A DNA stretch of 64,000 nt, taken from Argentina anserina. Taxonomy: Eukaryota > Streptophyta > Magnoliopsida > Rosales > Rosaceae. Position 1 is the first letter of the stretch. Each line of letters begins with the position of its first letter. The stretch spans positions 23,560,001 to 23,624,000 of the forward strand of contig NC_065873.1 in NCBI RefSeq assembly GCF_933775445.1. Direction: 5' to 3'. The notes below the pieces were generated by a model. It was not told the DNA's origin and did not search any database. It was given only the letters and a program-made list of their open reading frames with translations. Below, in pieces: positions 12,387-23,800 of the stretch. The position numbers were made by a program, and so were the translations under genes.

Positions 12387-12902
12387 CGAAAAAGTGATAG
12401 GCGATATGCAGGTGGACAACTACATCCTAACGCCTAGATGGCTAACCGGATTCAAATTATTAATATTTATTTATATATTAAAAAATATATGTTAATGCTT
12501 AATTTTAATTTTCAAAATAGTTTAAATTAAAAAATTACTTAATTTTAAAGTTTATATAAAAATATTAAAATAAAGATAAAATTGTAAAACAAATACAAGA
12601 TTAAATCTTAAGTTCTTCTTCTCAAACTCTTTCACTAACTTCTTCAGTATCAGACTCAAACTCAAAATCTATTGTTATTTCCTCATATTATGTGTCATCA
12701 TCCGAAATAAAAATATTCATTATGAAATTCTTTTACTTCCATTGTGTTTTAATTTTTTTTATTTTTAAAAATCCACTGATTTTGACCACCGCGAACCGCC
12801 TAGGTGGCCGCCAATCACTTCAAACGCCACAGATGACCGAATATGCAAAAAGAGTGGTGGTGACCCACCTCCTAGCGCCTAGGCGGTCGCTTTTTAGAAC
12901 AA
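12387..12902. mobile_element. Possible MITE with GCCTAGGCG-type ends
   Basis: The left end AAAAAGTGATAGGCG and the inverted right end (minus strand) AAAAAGCGACCGCCTAGGCG resemble each other, with more CGCCTAG-type motifs just inside both ends and AT-rich sequence between. I could not find a clean target duplication, so the borders are approximate. Confidence 0.4.
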
Positions 12903-13860
12903 TGATAAAAAGTAAGAAACAAGATCGTCCGTTAATGATACAGAATAAATTATCATAAATTAATGAAAAAACAATTCTAGAATTTTAGTATATACAACCT
13001 TCGATTTTTTTTTTCATTTTTAATTTCTTACGAAGAGAACGAAGATAAGGAGATTAAATATAAGAAAACAAAGGTCTATGTTAGTGCATGTGAGTCTAAT
13101 CGCATCAGAACAAGAACTCTTGTCTTCTTATCTGTATTAATTTGATACCAAAAGGAAACAAAGTAAAATTTGACTGAAGGGTCTCTTCTGGGTTGTCATC
13201 GTAAATCATTCGACTTGGTTCATGAACTCAATATTAAAGGGTCTCATCTTACAAGGTAGCTGAAATTATTCAAAATCCACTTTTGGCACATGGATTTGAA
13301 TTTGATACTCTTTAGTTACCAGCTAGTATACTCATGATCCATGTGTATGACAACAAAATCCAGTTGAATAATTTGATGTCATTTGTGGATCATACACATT
13401 CATTTCGTGACATTTATGGGATACAATTTATATGATTAGTGGGCTGCATTTGACTAATTATTTCCACTGACATTTCCTTTTAACGTTATAAATCCATTAA
13501 TGTAGCGTTGCGTTTCTAGGTAAAATGTAAGAAAATCCGATCATCGACACCGACACCTTCCTCCCCTCACAGCATTTGTTTATGTTGCAAATCGAGTGCC
13601 GAAGCACAATTTCTCGATACCGACGGGCTCCTATCCCTCCCTTTGATTGATCTGAGCGGTTACTGACATCGTTTCAGTGGACTAGAGGCAACACCGATCC
13701 CACATGACCCCCCCTTCGTGGTGTTCATCACCCCCCCCAGCTGGGCGAAGAACACCTCCTAAATCCATCTTAAATCCGTTTTCAATTGCTTATAATTGTT
13801 TGTTAGGGACATTCGAGGCAGCAAATATCGTATATAAGCAATTGGGGGAAGGGGGAGGGA
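12903..13860. other. Intergenic, no gene recognised
   Basis: AT-rich to about 13500, then mixed composition with short C runs at 13705-13740. No supported coding exon. Confidence 0.4.
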
Positions 13861-14490
13861 CTGGCCGGGCAAGGCTAAGCAAGGGCAAGGCAGGGGCAAC
13901 AAATGCCAATGGAAGGCAAGGCGATGCCAATGCCGAGCAAGGCAAAGGGCAAGGCAGCGGCAACCAAGGCCAAGGCAGGGGCAACCGAGGGCAAGGCAGG
14001 GGCAACAAATGCCAATGCAAGGCAAGGCGATGCCAATTCCGAGCAAGGAAAGGGCAAGCAAGGGCAAGGCAGCGGCAACCAAGGCCAAGACAGGGGCAAC
14101 CGAGGGCAAGGCAGGGGCAACAAATGCCAATGCCGAGCAAGGCAAGGCCAGGCCAGGCCAAGCAAGGGCAAGGCAGCGGCAACCAAGGCCAAGGCAGGGG
14201 CAACAAATGCCAATGCAAGGCAAGGCGATGCCAATACCGAGCAAACCAAGGCAAGGCCAGGCCAAGAACGGGCAAGGGCAAGGCAGGGACAACCAACGCC
14301 AAGGCAAGGCAAGGCAAGGCAAGGCAAGGCAATGCCAATGCCAATGCCAATGCCAATGCCGAGCTGACCAAGGCCAGTGCAAATCAAGGCAACGCAATGC
14401 CAATGCCGAGAAGGAAAGGCCGGGGCAAAGCAAGGCAGTTCTAATGCCGAACAAGCCAAGGCAAGGGCAAAGCAAGGCAGTGCCAATGCC
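13861..14490. repeat. GC-rich low-complexity repeat built from GGCAAGGC and CCAATG words
   Basis: About 630 bp of permuted short words (GGCAAGGCAGGGGCAAC, AAATGCCAATGC, GCCAATGCCAATG). The words contain no stop in several frames of either strand, which explains the long open frames here: up to 246 codons on plus (13704-14444) and 238 on minus (14475-13759). Their products are pure composition (Gly-Lys-Ala/Asn-Ala or Leu-Ala-Cys-Pro). No start context, domain or conserved flank supports a gene. Confidence 0.85.
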
Positions 14491-14570
14491 GAGCCACCGG
14501 CGTCCGCTACCGGAACATCTTCGACATGATGGTCGACGCCGTCATCTCCACCATTGCCGTCCCGGTCATG
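14491..14570 (+). pseudogene. Small fragment resembling GH17 beta-1,3-glucanase
   Basis: Directly after the low-complexity repeat the plus strand reads TGVRYRNIFDMMVDAVIST, similar to the segment before the catalytic ETGWPS region of plant glucan endo-1,3-beta-glucosidases (family knowledge). The match stops at about 14570 and the catalytic motif is absent. I take it as a captured exon scrap; the assignment rests on about 20 residues. Confidence 0.4.
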
Positions 14571-15365
14571 AAATCTGAACCAACTCAAGTTTCCTTTTTA
14601 TTCTGCATGAAATCTGAACCAGAGTTTCTTTTTCAATTAGTTCAATTTTTTCTTCAGGGTCTGAGCATTCATAGATTGAACAATGATTATATATAGAGGT
14701 CAAGCTAGAACAAGAAGCCGGATAATTAGAATACAATGATATTAGAAAATGCTTCGTCATATATATGTAATGTTAAAATTAAACTTGAAACCATATTCGG
14801 CCACACGAGAAAGCCTTTCTATGTAGCATGCATGTAAGAGTAAGCAGTGACTACAATGTATCACCAAAATACTAGAAATGTGTTCAGTTATAAAGTAAGA
14901 ATCCATCAACAAGAGGCATGCAGATGGACCGGTACGATAATTTATTCTGGAGTTGTTCTGTCAACCACGTACGCGGCCGACGACCTCAGTTTCGGTCGGG
15001 AGCCTCCGCCATGTAACCGAGATTCTGCGTATGCTCATTTGCCGGAACAAGGTGCAAACGGAGTCGTGAGTGCCTTCCATGCTCCATCTCCTCTTCACGT
15101 CCATGTCTCACTCCAGATAGTTGCAGCAGTGCCGCGGACGGAGTAGGGAGAGGCTGAATAGTGAGTCCTCTCGTCTCAACAGGTAGCTGCCAATTCGAAA
15201 AAGAGAAAAGGAGATAAGGTTGGTGGCAATGGCATGTGCCTAAAAACTAGCTAGAAGCGGCCGAGAGTCCCGAGACAAACTTCATTAAGACATGAAAGAA
15301 GAAGAACCGAAGCAATTACAAATCAATATCAATTATTCAGCCAGTATGAACTAAATTAATTAACA
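14571..15365. other. Intergenic, no gene recognised
   Basis: Mixed sequence; a 99-codon plus frame at 14847-15146 has no recognisable domain. It lies 3' of the short TOPLESS-like gene. Confidence 0.4.
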
Positions 15366-16470
15366 TTAGTCCCCGAACTCACGGCCAGAAAATCCAGATT
15401 CATTGGAGTGCAGCAAGAAAATATATACCAGTGCTAGACGATAGGCTTCGTTTGGAAGCGATGTTGGAACAGGTGGTGGAAGCACTGCCAGGGTTGGAGG
15501 TGCTAGAGAAGGTGGAAACACAATCTTGCCTTTCAGAGACGGATTGGCCTCCAAGTTATCCCTAACATCCTCCATTTCCTGCAACCTTGCTAATCCGAGG
15601 TCTTCAAAATCCCCGTCAAGCCCGTCTCTACACGTAATGCAAAACCAAAAATTTATTACGTAATCACACTGAATAATATATATATATATTATAAATTCTC
15701 ATTATGAAATAGTTAATATTATCAATTTCACCAACCTGAAATTTCTCAGCCTCAGGATATGTCCTGGATCAGCTGTGAAACGATTATTGAACTGCCTATG
15801 TGCTCGTAGTTCTTCTCTGAGTATCCTTCGGGCTCTTTGACGTTGGTTTCTGAACATAACCACAATATGTATATATTCTCAAGTTAATAACAATAATGCT
15901 AAATAAGTGGGAACTACTGTAAATTCAAGCTTGAAGAAAAATTACAAATCCAGTGCTTGTAGGAATTTGTGCCATCGGATATCAAAAAAGAGCAAAGTCG
16001 AAAATGAGTTTTCATCCACAGAGGTGAAGCCACTTAGATAATTATCCGCCTCGTCAAGATCTCCACCGATGAAGCTATCCTCGAAATGCCTGAAATTAAA
16101 GTACAAGCCAGAATGGCGCTCCACGCTACACATAACACATGCACATATAATTTCTTTCAATTAATTCATATCAAACACATATGAGTGTATAATTGAGAAT
16201 AAAAAAACAGTGGTCAAAATTTAAACATTTGCATTATCTATAGTTGGTCGTTAATTTATTTGAGAACACCCACATATATTCACACTAGCAACTATTTCGT
16301 TCGTAGACGACTATATAGCTAGCCGTAAGATAATTAATTTTATATAGTGGATAAATAGCAGAGGTACGTGCAGACCTTCGTGCAGCTGCTCCGAGATTGT
16401 TACTGTCAAGATAATGGATCATCCAGCCGATGGTGTTCCGGTGAGAATCCACCCTCATCTCTCTCACCAT
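15366..16470 (-). CDS. Short TOPLESS-like protein: N-terminal LisH/CTLH domain only
   Basis: Four exons on the minus strand: 16470-16376, 16125-15946, 15849-15736, 15627-15366, all with GT-AG borders. They join into one open frame of 651 nt (216 residues). Exons 2 and 3 are 180 and 114 nt, identical in length and phase to exons 2 and 3 of the full TPR gene at 20818. Exon 1 has a LisH-like helix (NTIGWMIHYLD); exon 2 the CTLH part (HSGLYFNFRHFED, NYLSGFTSVDENSF, FFDIRWHKFLQALD); exon 3 RARRILREELRAH; exon 4 NLEANPSLKGKIVFP, matching the KKLVLANPCFRDKLQFP region of the TPR gene. It then ends in a Pro-rich tail with no WD40 repeats. TOPLESS N-termini bind EAR-motif repressors and tetramerise (family knowledge); this product could compete with full TPRs (inference). 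Divergence is high, so it may also be decaying. An in-frame ATG at 16518 is an alternative start. Confidence 0.68.
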
Positions 16471-16518
16471 ATTACGTGAGCCAAAATCTGAAGATAATAT
16501 CAGACAATTTGCACACAA

Positions 16519-19440
16519 TATTATTATATAATAATATTAATTAAGGTTCTAATCATATTAATCTAGGCTACAAGCACACCAGCAGAAACAAATATAGGCT
16601 TTGCGAATTCAGTAATGGAAATCCAAAAACCAGCTGAGTATATATGACTACTTCACCTGATGAAGTCATTTCTAGCTGATAGAATTCTGACTAATTCTTT
16701 TCAGCTAGCTACTCGCTCACGGTAAGAAATGGTTAGGAAAAACATGAATTTATAGAAGTGGCCGCCGAGGGTTTCTCATGGCCAGCGGAAAATTACACCC
16801 ACAAATCTCAGAGGCGCTTGGGGATACGCGCTCTCCATAATGGGAAATGGGACGGGACTATAGTGCAAGCGTTCTCATTCTCTTCTTATGCGCCTTCGCT
16901 TGACAACCACTATATTAACCGTCAAAGTTGACGAGATGCACATAATATGCATCGTGAAAAGTAGACAAGGGGTTCAAGTTTTTCAATATACTTATTTACA
17001 GAAGATGAGCAGAAGAAATTACCCTAACCATTGATCAAGTGGAGATTTGATTTACATTCTTAGTGTCTCATATATAGGTCATGATATTTTACTAATAAAA
17101 TAGTTGGAAAGATATTTGTTATATTTAAAAAGCGGAGATTAATAGAATGCAAGGTAGCAATTGATCGTTTATTTAATTCATTAGAATTTATTGAAACCAA
17201 GCTAAATGAACTTTAATTAAAGTAAACATGTACGTGATTTGGCGAACTATGTGCTTTCAATTATACAACTCGTTAACTTAGTCGATAACATTAAGAAAGT
17301 TACATTAGTTTTATCTTGTTTTTAGAAATAGAAATTATTACGCACTCCAGACTTTGACATTATGAAGAAAATGGTATATTGTCACACATGTAATCTATCA
17401 AATGCATCCTACATTACAAGCTATGACTTCGTGAATTCAAGTTACTCAACGCTCTCCATCATACATATCAATTAAATATGCAATAGGGTGTTTGTTTTTA
17501 TTCTATTTGTAAAAATAATTTAGAAAGAAAAGAGAGTCCATGGTAGTGTGTGTGGGTCGGATTCCAGAGTAACCTTGCCTTGCCTTTTACAAAAATGACG
17601 AATTCACCCTTATGGCGATTGTAGAATGTGATTCTTGGGAGTTGGTGAGGTGTTTAACGGCAAATGTGATGTGCAAAGTGGTTTTATTTTGTTAAAAATC
17701 GTATCCAGGAGACTTAAATACAGATTTACAGCATCCACATTTACATGGTAAGAAAGCTGGCCTTATTCATGAAAGTCTGGTCTTATTTCAACCACGTCCA
17801 ATTCTGCAAAAGAGGAAGAAAAATAAATTAAAACATAAGATTGTTTTATACCAATTTTTTTTTTTTGACTTTCGGTTGCATCTAGGCCTTTTCAGATCTG
17901 GGTCAATGACATCCATATTCTAGTGATTTTATGAGAGATAGTAAAATTAATGTACACATCTCCTAGCTTCTTTTAAGTTTTAACAATGAGAATGTCAATA
18001 CATCATTCTTAAATCATTTGATTGAAAAACCATTTCACCCATCACTGGCTATGTTCTTGTTATAGCCCGCTTCTTTGTGCTTTGCACATATTGACATTTC
18101 AAATATCCAAATCCACTACAATCATTAACTTTTTAAACTTGATAAAAGAGTCACATAAGATGTTTGCTCTTAATTCCTAAAGTATTGCCTACATTCATGT
18201 AAGTGTCATGTGGATTGAGTCAGGTGGCTAAGATCGATTACTCATGGGCGGTCGAACTCATGATTAATCTCGAGTCTTTTAAGATCATTTATAAATATTA
18301 TTCGTGCTACAATTACGTGTTCATGATTTGTAACATGTAAGTGTTGTGATCAAACAAATTAAGTTTGTTCAGTTTGTACGAGACCAATTCTTCAGTCGCC
18401 AACACCATTCGAAGGTGGCAATCACCTCTAATTTGGTTTTTGATTTTTTTTTTCTGAAAAAGAAAATTAAAATTGGCACACTAGTTAATTGTTGGTGAAG
18501 AGTTGGGCCCATGAGACATTATAAGTCATTTTCAGACATTTAGACCACGATAGACTTCTTTATTGTCCGTACGCCAGATTTGTCATGTATGCACTGACCG
18601 GGGAGACCTTTCTATGTACAACCTACTATCCTTAATGTGCGTGTTAATCACGTCCATCCGACCAACTTACAATTTCCAACCTACTCTCTTACTAAACAAA
18701 GGACACAAAATTCTTACCAAAGGAAATGAGGCAAAACCCCCAATTACATTAGCAACTATATTGACCAAAAAAAAAAAAACCAACTACGACTAATGTTATT
18801 CCGTGCTCTGAAAGTACATCGAGACTTTTCAAGCAACAAAGAGGGCGGTGTGCAAGAGAATAGAATGTAGTATATTTGAAGATGACATGTACATGAGTCC
18901 ACATACCTAAATTTCTTTGTTTTTATAATAATCTCTCTAGCTATTAGTTATTTAGCTAATACTATACACTAACATCGATGGACTTGAGGAGGTGGCAGAG
19001 GTGTAGAGGGCGAGCTTTGTAGACGACGACGCTAACATCGAGGCAGATCTTGACAGCAACAATAGGCGGAGGGGGGTCGGAAGAGGGGCTTGGTTTTGGA
19101 ATCTTAAGGAGACGCCATCGATTTTTCCTAATGTTCTTTCCCTGATCGCGTTGATTATGCGAAGAGAGAACATCTCCATTATGGGTTTGCGTTAGTGCCA
19201 TTCCGATCAGGTGACCAGGTGGTTGTTGGAGCAGCATGATGAAGGAGTTGGGGAAAGGATTGAATGACATTATCAGCACCTGAAAGTCTATCCCATTAAC
19301 TATGTGATATACTGTCGTTGAACTGTAATATTATCACCAACACACGAGACAGTCTCATCTTCTACAACCTAGCATTTCAAAATATTGAATTTTACAATAT
19401 TGATTTGTTATTGCATTCAACAAAATTATGGTATTGATCT
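16519..19440. other. Long intergenic region, no gene recognised
   Basis: AT-rich sequence. The part at 16750-16910 is the likely promoter side of the short TOPLESS-like gene. Minus-strand frames around 18952-19279 have no recognisable domain. No RNA gene or clear transposon end seen. Confidence 0.4.
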
Positions 19441-19605
19441 GGATCTGAGGTGTGGTGCCGAACGTTACTGACTATTGACCATAACACATACATTGGGTCT
19501 GCACCTAAGGTGTGGTGCCGAACATTGCTAATTAATTCCGTAACGCGTACGTTGAGTCTGTATTTTGAACGTTACTAATTAATAACCGTAATACAGACAT
19601 GCATT
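19441..19605. repeat. Degenerate ~60 bp tandem repeat
   Basis: Three imperfect units carrying GGTGTGGTGCCGAACGTTACT, CCATAACACATAC / CCGTAACGCGTAC and TTG(G/A)GTCTG. The third unit lacks the first part. Confidence 0.6.
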
Positions 19606-20817
19606 GTGGTCTAATATAATTTTCCAATATTAAAAATCTTCCCATTTGGTTGATTTGAATATATATCCCAAGTTCCCATTGCCAACATCGGGACAACGGT
19701 TGGAGTGATTGAATTCATGAACCTAAACCAAATCCTCAAAGGTTGTAAGCTTGTAAGCTTACGAGGAGAGAGTGACAACCACGCTCAGCATGCGAGAACG
19801 GGAAGTAATATACGCCTCACAACCGTCACTGTCTCCTTTTGAATAAAGGCAAAGCCAGTTGTATGGACAAAAGCCTTCCAACGCGGACCCACTAAATGCT
19901 TGTCTCACATAAACAAACTTATCAATAAGCCTACTAACGTATCATGATAAGCCAGGCTACTTATACGTCCTCGGTGCCAGGCCTCTCACTATATAAACCC
20001 CCCCTTCTGTTCTCAGCTACCCTCACAAGTCCCATTAATAAAGAGTTCGCACTCTCTGGCTTTCACAGAAAGCGATAGAGAGAGAGAGAAAGAGAGAGTT
20101 GAGTGCTCTGTTCCATCACTCTTTCTCTGTTCTTCTTCTCTGTTTGTTTTGCAGGTAATCTTCTTGTGTTTTAAGTTTTAACCTTTACCTATCTTTGTGA
20201 AAAGGCTTCAGCTTTTGCTTCAGTTCCTCCTGCTTTCCCAAACCCCCACCTTCGTCGTCTTCTTCTTCTTCAAAAGAAAAATTCTGGGCGAAATCAACTT
20301 TACTGTTTCTTGACCTTGTAGAACCCTAGAATTCTCAGACTTTGGCTCAAGGACCTCTTTTTGCGAAATTCCGAACGTTTTTGTGTAAATTCGGTTTTGG
20401 AAGATGATCATAGACCTCTGTGCTGTTTCGATTTTGATTACCAGAAAGAGTTTTCATGCAATTTTGTTTAGACCAGTTTTTTTTTTGGGGGTGTGATTTT
20501 GGTGTCTTTTTGTTGATGTAAACCACCGTGTCTTGCAATAGAGTATCAATTTCATAGAGAGAATAAATCTTTTGGAGGCCTATTTGGTTCTGATTAATGA
20601 TCTACCCTGAAGTGTAACCAATTATGTTTTCACTTTTTTTTTTTGTTCTTTGTTTGACCAGTTGTGATGTTATCATTATAAGCAATCAAAGTGACCCTCA
20701 TTTTTTTTCTTTGATGGAAGAAATTTTGTGTTTCTTTTTTAATTTCCATCCATCTTTGTGGTTGGTGTTATTGTTCACATTGATTCATCTTCAGGTTGAA
20801 GATAATAAGCTGTTCTA
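19606..20817 (+). promoter_or_regulatory. Promoter and 5' UTR (with intron) of the TPR gene
   Basis: A TATA box (ACTATATAAACC) lies at 19988-19999. The likely leader runs from about 20030 through a GA-rich stretch (20070-20100) to a donor CAG|GTAATC at 20154. A 5' UTR intron then runs to the acceptor TTCAG at 20794, and the start codon follows 23 bases later at 20818. TOPLESS genes commonly have a leader intron (family knowledge). Confidence 0.65.
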
Positions 20818-23800
20818 ATGGCGGCACCACCTGGAACATCGCAATTACTGAGTAAAGACCTTACCATCTTGATCATGCAGTTCCTTCAAGAGGACAAGTG
20901 GCAAGAAACGCTTCATAAGTAATCACCATTACCAACTCCCCTTGTCTTCATCTTTAGATTTGTTATGCAGCTCAGGCTTCTTATTTCGAATTTGGGTTTA
21001 AATGTTTTTAAATCAACTAATAGGCTTCAGCAAGAATCAGGATACTACTTTGACATGAAGTACTTCGAGGAAATGTTGCTCGGAGGTCATTGGATTGAAG
21101 TCGAGAAGTATCTATCCGGTTTCACTAAATTGGATGACAACCGCTACTCGATGAAGATATTCTTCGAAATTCGTAAGCAAAAATATTTAGAAGCTCTAGA
21201 CAGGTAAGCACTTGAATTTGGTTCATTAATATTTTTCGATCTATATACTTTGATGTAATGTTGTTCTAATTTAATCAGCTAAAATTAATCAGACATGATA
21301 GAGCTGCCGCAGTAGATATCCTAGTGAAGGATCTGAAAGTCTTTGAAAGTTTAAATGAAGAATTGTTTAAGGAAATAACTCAGCTGCTCACTTTGAACAA
21401 TTTTAGGTATGTGGTTATGAACGTTCTGTATTTGAGATTCTAGTTGTTTGTAATGTTATTCCTAACCAGAGTAATGAATTTTATTGGGGTTCTGCAGAGA
21501 CAATGCTCAACTCTCTGCTTATGTAGATGTAGAAACTGCAAGATTGATGATGACCGAAGAACTTAAGAAGCTTGTCTTGGCCAACCCTTGTTTCCGTGAC
21601 AAATTACAGTTCCCGAAGCTCAAAAATTCAAGGCTACGGACACTAATTAACCAGAGGTCAAATCCTTTATTCGTTGTAGTTTTTCACTTTGAATTTTATG
21701 GTTTGGTCAAATAAGAATAGGTTCCTGTATGCATCAGAAATCAGTTCATCATTTGATTACACAGAGAATCAGTTCATTGTTCTTTCACAATGAAGCTATT
21801 CTTTAGTTTGCAAGAACTGATTTTAGAATCCATGTGACAGCTTAAATTGGCAGCATTCCCTTTGTCATAATCCTAAACAAAATCCGGATATAAGAACTCT
21901 ATTTGTGGATCACACTTGTAGACATCCCGATGATCCATTCGCTCATGTAGCAGCAAATGGTCAGGCTCCACAGATGGGTGTAGTACAGAGAGCTGATGGC
22001 TTCATTCCTATCGGTGTAAATGGGGTACACTCATGACTTGATGTATAATTTTACATAGGAGTGATATACATATATGTTCAATCAATGTTGCTTATTATTT
22101 TGAATTTACTGTCAGTCCTTCCTGGCCCCAATAGCACATCCACCAAGTCAACCTCCTCTGTCAACATGGATGTCTAACCCCCCCAGTGTCAATCAGTTAG
22201 CAGCTTCAGCAGGAGGTATTGGTCTTGGCATTCCAGCAAATCCAGGTAGCGTTATTTACAAGTAGTTTTCACATATCATATTATGCCTGGCCTTTTGGAT
22301 CATGATCAATTAATGGATTTTACCCTAATAATACACTTGATTGCGATATAGCTTCTTCTTCAGCTGGTCCAGCGAATCCCGAGGATTTATTCAGAATGAG
22401 GTTCCCTGCGGCTTCAGGCAGGGTAAGCTTGAGTCCTACTACATGATGAGCACACATTTTTGATTATGGAGCTGATTTATTGATGCACTCTGTAGGTTAT
22501 AATGCCAGGAATTAATTCAGGCCATGTTTTAAGTCCAGCATTGAATGCAAGAGATGACTTTCCTAAGGCTGTAGCTCGGATACTGAATCAGGGCTCGGTT
22601 CCCACTAGCATGGACTTCCATCCTCTCCAACAGACTTTACTTCTAGGTTGGATTATGTGAGATTTCCTTCCCTGGATTTTTCTGTATATTAGCTGTAAGC
22701 TGACTAGTTATTTCCTTTACCAGTTGGAACTAATGTGGGGGATATAAGTATCTGGGAAGTCAGTTCTAGGGAAAAGTTGGTATCAAGAAGCTTTCATCCA
22801 TGGGATATGGCCGCCAGTTCAATGGCATTAAAGGTATGATGCATTATCTGAAATTCTGAATTACAAAATCCGGGTCAAATTTTATGCCACTGGAATCATC
22901 CGTATTCTGAACCAGTTTTCATTCATGAATTTCAGGCAACTTTAGTTAAGGATCCAAGTGTCTCAGTTAAGCGTGTACTATGGAGCCCTGATGGTTCGCT
23001 ATTCGGTAAGTTTGAATATATAGATTAGGATGATAATCTTTTTTGTCTTATATTAAACAGCATTGTATCTTTCAAACAGGAGTTGCATATTCTAAACACA
23101 TGTTGCAGTTGTATGGTTATTTTGGTGGTCATGACATTCGTCAGCATATAGAGGTAGGTGCCTAGTTTTTACTCCAAATTTATTTTCTGCAACATTTTAA
23201 TACTTACTGTAAATTTCTTTTCTAATGCTATTATCACTTTCTAGATCGATGCTCATGTTGGAAGTGTGAATGATCTGGCGTTCTGCACCCCAATTAGACA
23301 ACTCTGTGTTATAACCTGCGGTGATGATAAGGCCATCAAGGTGGAGTTACCAAACAGTTGTTGCATAGTTAGCTGAAACTAATCTAGGATTTCTGAAACT
23401 TATATACAATTGCTGTGATCTGCAGGTCTGGGATGCGGCTACTGGATCAAAGTTGTATACTTTTGAAGGTCATGAGGCTCCTGTTCATTCTGTATGCCCT
23501 CATAGCAAAGAAAATGTCCATGTGAGGACTTCACTTGATAACTTTTTATTGACTGATGTGTCCTTTATCACCCTTTTTTTCTCTTCGTTTGCTTAAAACT
23601 CTCCTGTGTTTCTATGTCTCAGTTTGTCTTTTCGACATCAGTAGATGGACAAATAAAAGCATGGTTATATGAAGTAATGGGTCCCAGGGTTAATTACGAT
23701 GCTCCCAACCTCTCATGTACAAGAATGGTTTATAGTGCAGATGGTAGCAGGTTAGTCTGTTATTCGGTTATTCCTGCTGTAATATTTCTGCAATCTATGT

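Noticed and set aside
13704..14588. Four long minus-strand and three plus-strand frames over the GGCAAGGC repeat
   Set aside because: Repeat words lack stops in several frames; the products are pure composition.
18952..19279. Two overlapping minus frames of 75 and 105 codons
   Set aside because: No domain and no splice context; chance frames in an intergenic region.
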